Source: Nymphalis io
Taxonomy: Eukaryota; Arthropoda; Insecta; Lepidoptera; Nymphalidae
Direction of reading: 5' to 3'
Assembly: GCF_905147045.1 (NCBI RefSeq)
Contig: NC_065904.1
Location: forward strand, 8,060,001 to 8,124,000
DNA: 64,000 bases
The notes under the pieces are model-generated. The model did no database searches. It worked only from the letters and a program-made list of their open reading frames with translations, and had not been told where the DNA came from. This document shows, one piece after another, positions 23,400 to 34,255 of this stretch. The translations under genes and the position numbers were made by a program. Every line of letters starts with the position of its first letter. Within the stretch, counting starts at the first letter, position 1.

Positions 23400-23510
23400 T
23401 CAAAAAGCGATATCCAGTATTTCAATACAAAATTTAAGCCAAATCGTTAGAGCAGTTTCCTAGGTAGGTAAACGATATATAAACAAACATAAGAATCGCT
23501 TGTTTAATAT
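23400..23510 (+). mobile_element. Possible LINE 3' tail remnant
   Basis: Phrases such as GCCAAATCGTTAGAGCAGTT and ATATAAACAAACATAAGAAT resemble the conserved tail of lepidopteran LINE-derived repeats from memory. There is no second copy in the window to confirm it. Confidence 0.3.
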
Positions 23511-23928
23511 AAATGTGTACAAGAAGACGCTTAAAATTATTTCGATACACTATCGATTACATCAGGTAGTATTTTTACGATATTATGAATATCCGAACGA
23601 TAACTAGCAGAGTGTAAGGCCGAAACGAGCGGTTTATGACTTGACTTATTTATCCTATGATTATGTTAAATCGCTCCGTGACGTCACACGTTAGCTAATC
23701 ACATTGGATGTACCACACGACTGGCTAACCATGACGAAAGTATTGGGGTGGCCCTACTGTATGTTTAATACGGATAGTATTATTTTTAAACGTTGGTAAC
23801 GTTTTAAATTCAAAACAATTCATTTTTCTTTTCTTCTCATTTTCTTCTCAAATTCAATAAAAATCGTTTGGAGGCAAGAGTTGAAAAAAAATACCAGAAA
23901 CATACAAATTTAATTTGTTTTCTTCTAA

Positions 23929-24266
23929 TTTTCAATACAGATACAGAAGTCGAGATGGCCCAGTGGTAAGAACGCGTGAATCTTAACCGATGAACGTGGG
24001 TTCAAACCCGGGCAAGCACCTCTGAATTTTCATGTGCTTAATTTCTGTTTATAATTCATCTCATGCTTTTCGGTGAAGGAAAACATCGTGAGGAAACCTG
24101 CATGTGTCTAATTTCATCGAAATTCTGCCACATGTGTATTCCACCAACCCGCATTGGAGCAGCGTGGTGGAATAAGCTCCAAACCTTCTCCTCAAATAGA
24201 GAGAGGAGGCCTTAGCCCAGCAGTGGGACATTTACAGGCTGTTACTACTTTTTTTTCAATACAGAT
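23929..24266 (+). mobile_element. SINE family A, full-length with 14-bp target duplication
   Basis: The SINE (23943-24250) has head GTCGAGATGGCCCAGTGGTA, perfect B box GGTTCAAACCC, the full body and the end CAGGCTGTTACTAC. It is bounded by the direct repeat TTTTCAATACAGAT at 23929-23942 and 24253-24266, which shows retrotransposition into this site. Confidence 0.95.
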
Positions 24267-24404
24267 TGTTGTCTATCGAATTTCGAACACTAGGCGAAAA
24301 TTGGTATTAATAAAATGATAACATACTTGACATATGGATATTAGCTAATCGCGCAGAAGGCATATAGTGCACAAGTTTTCCTTATTATCCAATAAGACGA
24401 CAGT

Positions 24405-24600
24405 CCAACACGACAAAGTTAAGTGTCGGACTCGGAACAGGAGAGAAAACTCTCTGACTTACAAGCTCCGGTTCGCTACTAAGAATTTCTCGAGAGAAAT
24501 AATCGATGGTTTTTTTAAAGGCCCGACCCAGGGGTTAAATCCGAGACTTCTGTGTCTAGCCTTATAAACTAGCCTCCAGACAACCGAGGCAGGTAAATCA
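24405..24600 (-). mobile_element. SINE family D, partial copy (minus)
   Basis: Read on the minus strand it gives a tRNA-like head with TAAGGCTAGACACAGAAG and TTTAACCCCTGGGTCGGGCC. It then has TAAAAAAACC, TTCTTAGTAGCGAACCGGAG and CTTGTAAGTCAGAGAG, the same order as the copy at 9140. The frame at 24367-24567 is repeat-derived. Confidence 0.6.
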
Positions 24601-27600
24601 CGGTCTTATTTTTAAAACACTGTATAGGGAATCAATTTTTACAATCAACACCTTTACAATCATCTGTCACAATAATCTTTCGAATTCGACATTCGAAGAA
24701 AAAGACAAAGCATAGTGTAACATACAACCGTTGTACAAAGCGTATTAATAAGGGTGTCATAAATAATACTAAGTACTTAAAGTACAACTCAAATTAATTT
24801 GTTTACTCAATTTATTTTTTAGGTTTAGGTTAAGTTACATGAAAAGAACCGGCGAAAGAAACTCAGTGGGTGTTTTTTTTCTCAAATTTTGTAACTTAAA
24901 TTTTAAAACAATATTAAAATGCGTCTAACACAGAGATTCCCAAAAAGTTGAAACCTTGAATAAGTTATCAAACATGCAAGGTATATATAATGGAAATTAA
25001 TGGCATATAAAAAACTAACTAACAAGACATTAAAATATAGAAAATGCAATAATAAATATAACATACGGATTTATCCGTATAAAATAGAAACCTTTTCCAA
25101 CAAACAAATACTGCGACCGTACAATGGTGCGAGCGAACAAGAAGAAGCTGAATGTTTTTTGTCCATTATATGTGTTTTTTAGTTCGGATTCCCTCTCCTG
25201 GATTAGCCGAGTAGCCTTTTCAAATATCGATTTTATTCAACGATGCAAATCCTATTCGATTTGTGTTTCAGAACGAATGGATCAAAGTGAGTAACATAAA
25301 AACTAAAACCAATATAATTAAATACAAGATAATATAAATTTTACAAGAAAAAAGTAGTTGCGAGCATTTGCCGGTACTTGTCCGACACGGATCGGCAATC
25401 AAAAAGAAAAATAAACTAAAACTATAATTTATTAAAGTAGACTCCTCTTAGAGGACTTGAATATTATTTTGATTTTATTTTAATTGAACGTTAATTGTCA
25501 ATTCGTAGTAGTAGTAGACAAAGCTTAAACTTTGATTTATAAATTTTAGATATAGTGCCTTTGACAGTAGAGTGACATTTGTAATGTATGAACTTTAATA
25601 AAACCAACTTTTGCATCCATAATTTCGTGTCTATGTATATTAGAGCCTTTTAGTTCCTATACCCAGAGCCAATACTGAGTATAGAACCAAATCATGTTTA
25701 CCATAAAAATACATTGTTTTCGGAACTGAACTGTAAAATTTCAACTGTATAGGAAATGAATTGGTTCTAATTATTCAGCTTGCAATATCTGGTCAAAAAA
25801 AAAACAGTAAACATTGACAGATCTCAAAACTCAACTGTTATTTTTAAATCATCAGTTATAGAAAGATTACAACCAAATTTCCTGTCATGACGCTCGAAAT
25901 TTAATAAGTTCTGAAAATAATTTAATTGAAAAATATATAATATCAAAACGCAATTTAATGTCATTTATTATACAATCTTACACAACGTATCATTTTTTTT
26001 AAATTATTAATAATTAATGAGTGGTCCGTCGATTTGAGTCCTATTTGTACGTGTTTTTATTCCCTTGGAAGTCTAATTTTCCTATTTAAAATTTATTATT
26101 GATGACGTAACAGGATAATCTACTCGCGATTCGAATTTTCATCAATTTTATTTTACCTTTATCCGTATCAAACGAACACAGATAAGCAATATTTTTGGAT
26201 TCTGCATTAATAATATGCACCTGTAGGTTCAATTAATTATAGAATGAGTTATCATTACAATTTTATATGCTAATACATTGAATGATTTGACTATTCTAAA
26301 TTTCCTGACTAACAATGTTGCCATTATAAATGTATTAAAAAGAATATTTATTAAATATAAAAATATAATAACATTTGTTAAAAATAAAAAACCTTTGTTA
26401 TAAATAAAAAGAATTTTATTATCATGTCAGATATCATACTGATATTTTACAGAGCACATTGTTTATTTAAAAAAATTTATAACCTTTTTTATGCATAATA
26501 CGACAAAGCGTTGAGTTTTACAGTGTTATAGGTATATATGAATATAACGAAGTAGAGCGACTATACCAGTACAAATATAGAATCAAAAATATATTTTAAT
26601 CACAATATTAATAGGCATTATATTTATTACATATCTATATATTTTGTTGATTAAAATCTTAACATTTATCAAGCAATTGATCTTTAATAGATATACTAGT
26701 TGAAAAACAACATATTTTTCGTTAATCATTAGTAATTAGATAATTTTATGAATTACATTATAATGTTTATGTGTTTATTGTTACTTTAAACCTCCTTTTG
26801 TTTTATATAATTAGGTATCCATATACATATTACATTTCCATAATCAACTAGTTTTTTAATTAGTATACTATGTAATATTTTAAATTACATATTATACTGA
26901 AGATAATTAGATCGCACTTAAACATATTTTACAATATTGTTGATTATTTTTTGTTTTCCATTAATTCAATTCCCGAACGCAAGTTTTGTCTCCCAATTAA
27001 TGTCAGAAAAAAAAAAGTTTTTCAATGCTCATTACATAAAGAACGGTAATATAAACATATACATAATGTAATTTATGTAAAACATTTTAATGAAACTAGC
27101 ATGTGCGTGGTGGCAACATGCGCGCGCGCTTATCACTCGACCTCCAGTCTTGTTCATACATACCACGATGCCGATGCCGACCGGATTGATACGTAAATAT
27201 CGATACCACAAAAACCCGTAAACTATTAATTTATATTGCTGATAAATAAATACACAGGTAGCGTAAATAGTAAGGGACATTAATGTTATCGATAAAAACA
27301 ATATTAGCACTATTGACGCGCTATTTAGCGGTATTTCAAATTAAAATTATAGATAAATATTCCGGAGGAACTGAGCTTCCGTTTTGCGGTTATTTAATGT
27401 TGAGCGATTGATTATATTTTCATAATAAACAAACAAACATGACTCGCGATAACCCACATAAATATTAAATATCATAGACAGGCATTTGTTAATAAGTCCC
27501 GTTTTGTTTACACACGCATCATTCGACACGATGTCAGTGTACGAGTCAGCGATATTTGAGCCAATAAAACATTACAACACTTCCCGATGACCTGTCCGCA
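24601..27600. other. AT-rich stretch between repeats and the 27.9-kb promoter
   Basis: There is no supported gene apart from a possible 15-nt microexon at 25272-25286. Frames at 25000-25182, 27032-27310 and 27347-27529 have chance-like composition and lie antisense to the promoter region. Confidence 0.4.
25272..25286 (+). CDS. Candidate 15-nt microexon
   Basis: GTGTTTCAG precedes AACGAATGGATCAAA, which is followed by GTGAGT. Both splice motifs are near consensus and the length is a multiple of three, so inclusion would preserve frame. With the phase-1 G left by the upstream MGC exon it would insert E-R-M-D-Q and hand on one base. Short matches like this arise by chance, so the evidence is signal-only. 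Confidence 0.2.
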
Positions 27601-27615
27601 TTCCATTTCCGATGT

Positions 27616-27673
27616 TATATAAACTTTTATCGACATGTGTGCGTTCGCGTCACTAGTTACACATTTCGTCAGT
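27616..27673 (+). promoter_or_regulatory. Core promoter candidate for the MDIDDEEYS exon
   Basis: TATATAAA lies at 27616-27623. A TCACT initiator-like motif follows at 27650-27654, about 30-36 bases downstream. A consensus arthropod initiator TCAGT sits at 27669-27673. The spacing favours the first initiator for TATA use, and either could serve. The region just downstream lacks ORFs, as expected of a 5' UTR. Confidence 0.35.
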
Positions 27674-27867
27674 GATTTAGTTTGTCGTGGTAACTAGCAT
27701 TATTGTTGTAAGATACACCGTGGTGACATTAAAGAAATCAGCACGAGTCGGTGTCATTTTTTAATCATCGCTATTTTTTTTTTGACAATGTGAACGCTAA
27801 GTTATATTTTGCGTTATATTATCAATATACCTGAAGTGTTTTGTATTTTTTTGTGTTTTTATTGTGA

Positions 27868-27891
27868 ATGAACGATATGAAATTGGTTTGA
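27868..27891 (+). promoter_or_regulatory. Upstream ORF before MDIDDEEYS
   Basis: ATG at 27868 opens a 7-codon frame (MNDMKLV) that stops at TGA 27889-27891, three bases before the main ATG. It could dampen or gate translation of the main start. Confidence 0.3.
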
Positions 27892-27894
27892 ATT

Positions 27895-27922
27895 ATGGAT
27901 ATCGATGACGAAGAATATTCAG
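27895..27922 (+). CDS. Alternative first coding exon, MDIDDEEYS
   Basis: ATG at 27895 sits in a strong context (A at -3, G at +4). It encodes MDIDDEEYS plus one leftover G, then meets GTAAAT at 27923. The short acidic peptide is typical of an isoform-specific N-terminus. A plausible core promoter lies 220-280 bases upstream with no ORF between them apart from the short upstream ORF. It shares phase 1 and the leftover G with the exons at 3267-3578 and 45593-45620, so all three could join the same acceptor. I do not recognise the peptide. It may instead start an independent gene. Confidence 0.45.
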
Positions 27923-28684
27923 GTAAATCTTAATAATTGTTTTATTTTTATATTTGTCGTTGACAATCGTGGTAAAGTTTTTGTGAAATTGTGAAAAAAA
28001 TAATTGGTATACAATTAATTGTTAATTTTATGTACACAAACATAAGTGTATGTTTTCATTGAAGTAATTAAATAACTCGCGATGTTTAAAATAAAGAATA
28101 TAGTATACATATAAATTGAAACGGCACAAAATTTCCAAAAAAACTTTTTACTCCTAGAATATGTAGAATATATGTAATAATATATTAATGTAGTAGTAAA
28201 TGAGATTAATGATTATTTATATTTATTATGTTTTCATTTACTTTAAGAACTGAATCAGCACATGCGCTTTCTTATGTTTTTGCTCTTAATTATTGCGCGA
28301 AATTGAGCGCTAATATTATAAAATGTGAAAACCTCGTTTGCCTTCTCTACTTAATTCTCACAAATGGAGTATTGAAAAGTATATAAATAATTTCCAAAAA
28401 AAAACTCATTTATAAGTAAATTAAATAAAATAATTTTTTGTACTTAATAATAATTCTTATTTATTTTATATTACTTAAGATGTTATATGGAATACAATAT
28501 ATTTATTAATAATTTAGATAGGGATGACATTCTTGATATAATAAGCCACTGTTTTCCGGGATAAACGTATTAAATTCTCGTCCAAGACTTCTGCTACGTC
28601 ACGCGATGCATGTTATTCAACTGCGATAAATGCAACATTGTTTCATATTTTCAATTTAATTCAAACACATTCCTTATGAATCTA
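27923..28684. other. AT-rich noncoding stretch, probable intron start
   Basis: No frame or repeat is recognised. If the 27895 exon is real this is the beginning of its first intron. Confidence 0.4.
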
Positions 28685-28955
28685 GTAGCTAGCTTATAGG
28701 GCCGAATATCCCAAACTTCCGAATTCAAATGCCAGGTTATGCCATAAAAAGTTAGATTTGTTCTATGAAAAATTTCTCAGTAGCAGTTTGTTGGGAATGC
28801 TTACATTACCGTACCTCGGAGAGCACGAAAAGCGTTGACCATGCCCGAACTCTCTCCGGTCGTGTTGGATTCTTTCGATGGGTCGGTCAAAGAATTTAAA
28901 GAGTAAAATGTGCGCCTATGCTTGTACACACATCTGTGTGCTATAAATTTTTCTA
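28685..28955 (+). mobile_element. SINE family D, diverged copy
   Basis: A head remnant (AATTCAAATGCCAGG) is followed by ATAAAAAGTTAGATTTG, TTTCTCAGTAGCAG, CGTACCTCGGAGAGCACG and CCGAACTCTCTCCGGTCGTG, as in other D copies. Confidence 0.6.
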
Positions 28956-29013
28956 CGCTGTTGAGTCACAATTGAGAATCACCGTCCTAGCTGGAATCAG
29001 TCGTTATGTTAAT

Positions 29014-29088
29014 AGCAGCGTGGTGGAATAAGCTTCAAATCGTATCTCAAACAGAAAGGTCTTAGCTCATCAAAAGGCCATTTACAGA
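29014..29088 (+). mobile_element. SINE family A, short diverged 3' fragment
   Basis: AGCAGCGTGGTGGAATAAGC is preserved, followed by degraded tail sequence (GGTCTTAGCTCATCAAAAGG). It is truncated 5'. Confidence 0.55.
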
Positions 29089-29297
29089 ATTTTTATAGAT
29101 TCATTTATCATATTACATACACAGATGGATATTACAGTAGCTCCTAAGCATGTTCGTAAGCTGTACAACCCTATCGGTGGCGATACAGTGACCGAATGTC
29201 AATATTATTTGTGTAAGCAAATCTTGCTAGATAAGGAGAACATGAATGTCTTTGAAACTACATATTCTATGAACTGAATCATTCGTTTGTTCTTGTT

Positions 29298-29600
29298 TTT
29301 TTTTTTTTTTATAGAATAGGAAGGCGGACGAGCATATGGGCCACCTGATGGTAAGTGGTCACCAACGCTCTTAGACATTGGCATTGTAAGAAATGTCAAC
29401 CATCGCTTACATATCCAATGCGCCACCAACCTTGGGAACTAAGATTTTATGTCCCTTGTGCCTGTAATTACACTGGCTCACTCACCCTTCAAACCGGAAC
29501 ACAACAATATCAAGTATTGCTGTTTTGCGGTAGAATATCTGATGAGTGGGTGGTACCTACCCAGACGAGCTTGCACAAAGCCCTACCACCAGTAACATGT
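29298..29600 (-). mobile_element. Family B element, full-length (minus)
   Basis: On the minus strand it runs from CTGGTGGTAGGGCTTTGTGC through CCACCCACTCATCAGATATT and AAGGTTGGTGGCGCATTGG to CCATCAGGTGGCCCATATGC, CTCGTCCGCCTTCC and an A-rich tail. It closely matches 43946-44250 and serves as a reference for the family. I see no tRNA-like head. The three frames called across it (29205-29429, 29355-29633 and part of 29614-29937) are repeat sequence. Confidence 0.85.
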
Positions 29601-29742
29601 TACATAATAATAAATGGTTATGAGCATAAATAAAACTTTTAAGTGCCTACAATATAATAATTCCTTGTTCTATATGTACACAAACGTAATACATTACATT
29701 ATAATCTTAACTTTACAATTTACGCCACTTCGGCTAAGTAAG

Positions 29743-30114
29743 CATAAAACGATAACCGTAACAGCCTGTGAATGTCCCACTGCTGGGCTAAAGGCCTCCT
29801 CTCCTCTTTTTGAGGAGAAGGTTTGGAGCTTATTCCACCACGCTGCTCGAATGCGGGTTGGTAGAATTCACATGTGGCAGAATTTCAGTGAATTTAGACA
29901 CATGCAGGTTTCCTCACGATGTTTTCCTTCACCGTAAAGCACGAGATGAATTATAATCACAAATTAAGCACATGAAAATTCAGTGGTGCTTGCCCGGGTT
30001 TGAACCCACGATCATCGGTTAAGATTCACGCGTTCTTACCACTGGGCCATCTCGGCTTTATATCGCTTCTCGGCCTTTTGGCTAAGATCAAAGTGTAGTA
30101 TCATAAAACGATAA
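29743..30114 (-). mobile_element. SINE family A with U2 snRNA piece inside one target duplication
   Basis: A full-length young-variant SINE on the minus strand (29757-30060) has its tRNA-like head at the right and CAGGCTGTTAC at the left. The whole block, including the adjoining U2 fragment, is flanked by CATAAAACGATAA at 29743-29755 and 30102-30114. One perfect 13-bp duplication around both pieces shows they were inserted in a single event. Confidence 0.93.
30062..30102 (+). pseudogene. U2 snRNA 5' fragment (nt 1-41)
   Basis: The bases ATCGCTTCTCGGCC, then TTTTGGCTAAGATC and AAAGTGTAGTATC are the highly conserved 5' end of spliceosomal U2 snRNA, up to the branch-site recognition segment GTAGTA. 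It stops there, so it cannot be a functional gene. It lies head-to-head with the SINE (opposite orientation), and its last base is shared with the target duplication. Confidence 0.93.
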
Positions 30115-30524
30115 TGCTTTGAATTTAAAAAAAATAATTAACAAAAGCAAAATAATTGAACAAAATACATACACAATTTTTTAATTTTTCATTCTAGTCA
30201 GTCAGTTTACTATCAGTTCATTCTGGAATATATCGAAAAAGTCGCAGAACTTAAACGATTTTTATTATATATTATTACAATAATTACACAAAATTGAACA
30301 AGCAATAAGATTCGTGTATATGTATATATGTTAACACTTATTTCATCTTTCTCAAGACAGGAGTTTTAACGAGATAAAACGACAATGCACGATCAATTTA
30401 ATCAGTCAAATTGCAAAAGATTGGTGGGATTAATAATTGTTAATTTAGTAAATAGCCAAAGAATATATCACTTTACACTTCTTGTATATGTTTTTTTAAA
30501 GCATGTTTTGTAGTCCATACAAAT

Positions 30525-30625
30525 TATAAAAGTGAGGGAAGACAGAGTGCATTTGTATTTGCACACTTGTGCACTGTAATATTTCACGTGCAGTCTTTGT
30601 CTCCCTTGCGAATGCCTAATCATTT
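30525..30625 (+). mobile_element. SINE family D, partial copy
   Basis: GTGAGGGAAGACAGAGTGCA, TTTGCACACTTGTGCACTG and TAATATTTCACGTGCAG match the D body. The head is missing. Confidence 0.55.
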
Positions 30626-31039
30626 CTTATAAACTCTACACAATAATTACTTTACAGAATTTCTGTTAATTAAATAAAAAAGAACATAATATTGAATATT
30701 CACAGAGACGAAGACAGAACAGCCGGTATAATTTTCTAAATTGAAAAATCCTTCTTATTTTTGGCAATGAACTAAATCTTTAACCCAAAAAATAAGATTC
30801 AAATAATGTCATCAGTTTAAACACCTTTAATGTAATAATAACACCTAAAAGACCGCGCTATAAGCTACCAACTTTGCCTTGGTTGGACAATAGCCTATTG
30901 TCCTGTCAATCCCGTAAATTATTTATGGAAAAACTGGGTCACTGATTGAACTTATGACCTACATCTAGTATATACAGGAGGTATATATTGTCTTGAAGTA
31001 ATTACATATATTATGAAAAATTTTACCGCCAATATCACT

Positions 31040-31600
31040 ATACTTTTTTAAAGTCCTCCGCCGCGTCTATTTGTCTGTCTGCCTGATCGCAATAAACTCA
31101 AAAACTACAAAACACATTTTAGTACAGTTTTCAAGGGAATGATTTATAAGGAAGGTTTACGTGTATAATTTATTACAGTTTTTTTCAAAATTGGCTGAAA
31201 TTTACTGGTGGTAAGACTTTGTGCAAGCTCATCTGGGTAGGTACTCAGCAGCAGCAGTTGGGGTGACAGAAGGGTGAGTGAGCCAATGTAATTACATAGT
31301 GTTGTGACAAGTTGGTGGCGTATTGGCGATGTAAGCTATGGTTAAAATTACTTATAATGCCAATGTCTATAGGCGTTGGTGACCGCTTACCATCAGGTGG
31401 CCCATATACTCGTCCGCCTACCTATACTATAAAAATAAAAAAAATAAAGAAATATGACGATAAATGTTGAAAATTTTGCAAAAAAACATGTCAACTATGA
31501 ACTTTGCTGACGTGTAAACATTATAAATATACGAGTATATATGTTTTATACTGACCACTATTCCACCCGTGCAAAGCCGCGCGGGTAGTATAGCGTCTCA
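31040..31600 (+). mobile_element. LINE-like 3' tail (family J, copy 2) hosting a B element
   Basis: GAAGGTTTACGTGTATAATT (about 31150) and CCACCCGTGCAAAGCCGCGC (about 31563) bracket sequence in the same order as 19555-19770. A family B copy (31204-31445) interrupts it, so the J copy is older than that B insertion. Confidence 0.45.
31204..31445 (+). mobile_element. Family B element, nearly complete
   Basis: It starts ACTGGTGGTAAGACTTTGTG, contains GGGTGAGTGAGCCAATGTAA and GTTGGTGGCGTATTGGCG, and ends CCATCAGGTGGCCCATATAC with an A-rich tail. There is a deletion in the 5' third. Confidence 0.8.
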
Positions 31601-32136
31601 TATTTCAGAACGTGCAACTTATATTCGTACAACATTGGCGTCTATTGAATTTTAGCGTTCCTTTTTATTATCCTTGTGAGTCTTCTTAAAATAAATGAAT
31701 AGTCCCATATCAGTATGAATATATCGACTATATATCACAAGCAACGTTTCATTCATATATTTTCATATCTGCGTGAACTTTAATTCCATTTGTATATGTG
31801 TGACACACAGTATATCTTATTACACTAAGTAGCGAAGAACATGTATGTGTGCATTTGCGCGTGAGCATAAACTGAATCTTATTTATTAAAGTCGGTGTTT
31901 TGTTACAGTTTGCTATTAAAAATTACATTTAAATAAAATATTTACATCGATATATTTTTTAAATTTGTATATAAAAAATAGTTTTGTTTAACAACTTCAT
32001 ACCGATTTTTGTAGTTATTTGTGTGAATATATATATCATAGTGCCTTTACTTAAGAATATGGCGTATATTGTATGCAATAAATGTATCAAAACTATTAAA
32101 AAAGGCATTGCAACGCCTGCCGGGGATGATGCTTCT

Positions 32137-32336
32137 ATTTTTTAAATAAGTAGGCAGACCGGAGATTGCCTACCTGATATTAAGTGGTCACCACCGTCCA
32201 TAGACAATAGCACTCAACCTTCATTTGCGTTACCTACACAACAATACTAAATATTGCTGTTTGATGGTAGAATAAGTGGGTGATACGATGATACCTATCC
32301 CGACGGGCTAGCACAAAGCCCTACCACCAAGTAAAA
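32137..32336 (-). mobile_element. Family B element, diverged copy (minus)
   Basis: The + strand reads GATATTAAGTGGTCACCACC near the left and GCTAGCACAAAGCCCTACCA near the right, the complement of family B. It has several internal deletions. Confidence 0.7.
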
Positions 32337-32672
32337 TAAGTAAGTATCCTATTCTATATTAACAAAGGGAAGTAGCCTTATAAGTCATCAATTTTTGTAT
32401 ACGTGCATCGGCAATAATAAAGATATGGAACGGTAGCTCTGCGTAGGCCGCGGTATCTCTACAAGGGCGTTATCTGAGCAAACAAGACATTATTGATTTT
32501 TGCCCATAACTCATGTCGGATATAGAACTGATAAACTATGTGCGTAATTACAAGGTTAGTCTTACAATCATTTGATCATACTTTGCCTTTCGTAGATAAT
32601 TTAAAAGCAACAATAAATTTATATTCAGACGAGATACATTTCAATAATCATCACTTTCGTATAATCATATGT

Positions 32673-32845
32673 ATTTTCGCCCGCGGCTTCGCCCGCATGT
32701 GGTAAGAGGGTCGTTATTAGGTATAGTTTGTCCTTTTCTGTGAACTTGACAGCCACTGATGATCGGTTGAAAAGTTAAGCAGTGAAAGCGTAACAAATAA
32801 ACAAACAAATTCACTTTCGCATTTATAATATGAGTTATGATGTAA
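32673..32845 (+). mobile_element. LINE-like 3' tail (family I)
   Basis: CCCGCGGCTTCGCCCGCATG at the start and AGTGAAAGCGTAACAAATAA, then TTCGCATTTATAATATGAG at the end are signatures of a repeat I know as widespread in Lepidoptera. There is only one copy here, so the boundaries are approximate. Confidence 0.5.
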
Positions 32846-34077
32846 GTATGTGCTTAAAACGCAACTCAACTTGGACGAATAATTATACCTGCGTCACACT
32901 ATTAATCATTCATATTAATAATATTTAATCATTAAATTTACTTCGCGTATTTGCTTGTATTTAAACATCGTATAGCTAGCGATAACGCTCTGCGTTAGAA
33001 AAATTTTATATTTACCCGTTGAATGTTTTATTTAGCTTCTCCAAATATTTAAGTGAACATTTTAATTTTTACTTAAATACAAAAACTGAGCTAAGCTATG
33101 TGGGCGAAGGGGCGTGGGGTAACGAGAGGACGTCGTATAATTTATAAAAGAAGAATGTAAGCAATGTCTCTTTTCAAGTAATTATGTATTATATAACTCT
33201 ATACACAGTACATAATTTCTTCTTTAATTGTCCGAATCGAACTTACCATTCGTACATAGCTTTGAAGTAAACAATGATATATATATGCCATGCAGTATTC
33301 AGCAGAGCACAATTATAGAGCCACGAGATCGTAGGAGTGTAATCAGAATCTATCAAAAACGGGCAAGCGCTTCAATTGTTAAAATGTAATTTCGCATTTA
33401 CAATAAATACATATTATATAATATTTGTTTCAACATTTTTATGATGTTCTGAAACCTTGTAGCTTAAGTCTTTGAAGTTGCTTTGTAGAATCAAAAGAAA
33501 TATCATTCTAAGGAACAGAGCATTGTTCAAAGATTGCCTTGAGTTGGAATAAAAAGTATTCTAGAATTTACTTTTATAGTATTGCTAGAAAATAAACAAC
33601 ATAATTTACTTTGTTCAATGAAATACTCTGTAAGGAAACGACGTTTTCAAATGTAAAGGTATTCTTTATTCAATGTTTCCATTCTGCCGTAATTGCAGGT
33701 GCGAAGGGCGCTAACAGAGACCAAAGGATATTAAGAGGATGGGTAATAACATGGCAAGGATCATGATGGTAAAATGTATTGGATGGAATGATATTTTATG
33801 GATGTAATTTAATATGATAAGAAGGTTTGCCTGAACGTAATTCGGTCATGAATGACTAGCCATCTGCGTGGGAAGTATTTTGGATTTTGGTGCAGGCGAA
33901 CGTGCGAAAATAAAGAAATTCCTTTTTTTTCACTTAATCTACATCAAAGGAATTAGAGGCGGGGCCAACGACTTTACATGCTTTTTGAGACAATGCTAAA
34001 CAAGTAGTAGAGATAGTAGTAGTAGTATATGTATGTATGTTCTGATATCTATTTGTACTACCTTTGTATATAACATA
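32846..34077. other. AT-rich noncoding stretch
   Basis: No gene or repeat family is recognised. There is a TAG/ATG-rich low-complexity run at about 34000-34040. Confidence 0.45.
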
Positions 34078-34080
34078 ACT

Positions 34081-34136
34081 TCTCCTCTAAAAAGAGAGGA
34101 GGCCTTAGCCCAGCAGTGGGACATTCACAGGCTGTG
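34081..34136 (+). mobile_element. SINE family A, 3' fragment
   Basis: ACTTCTCCTCTAAAAAGAGA, then GGAGGCCTTAGCCC and AGCAGTGGGACATTCACAGG are the last 56 bases of family A. It is strongly 5'-truncated. Confidence 0.8.
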
Positions 34137-34255
34137 ATTGGTGACTGACTGAACTGGTTGTATATAATATATTTTTATGAAAAGTCCAGAGAAACACAAG
34201 ATGATTGTAAAATTTAATTACAAATAACCCATAATTTCAGGCAATGTAAATCATA

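Noticed and set aside
23943..24020. tRNA gene from A and B boxes
   Set aside because: The boxes belong to the SINE head. There is no acceptor-stem pairing, and the same head recurs in a dozen copies.
29205..29937. Three overlapping frames of 74-107 codons
   Set aside because: They translate family B and family A repeat sequence. Similar frames appear at 2149, 9637, 14285, 39063 and 49509 for the same reason.
30062..30102. Functional U2 snRNA gene
   Set aside because: Only the first 41 nt are present. The Sm site and 3' stem-loops are missing, and the piece sits inside a retrotransposition target duplication.
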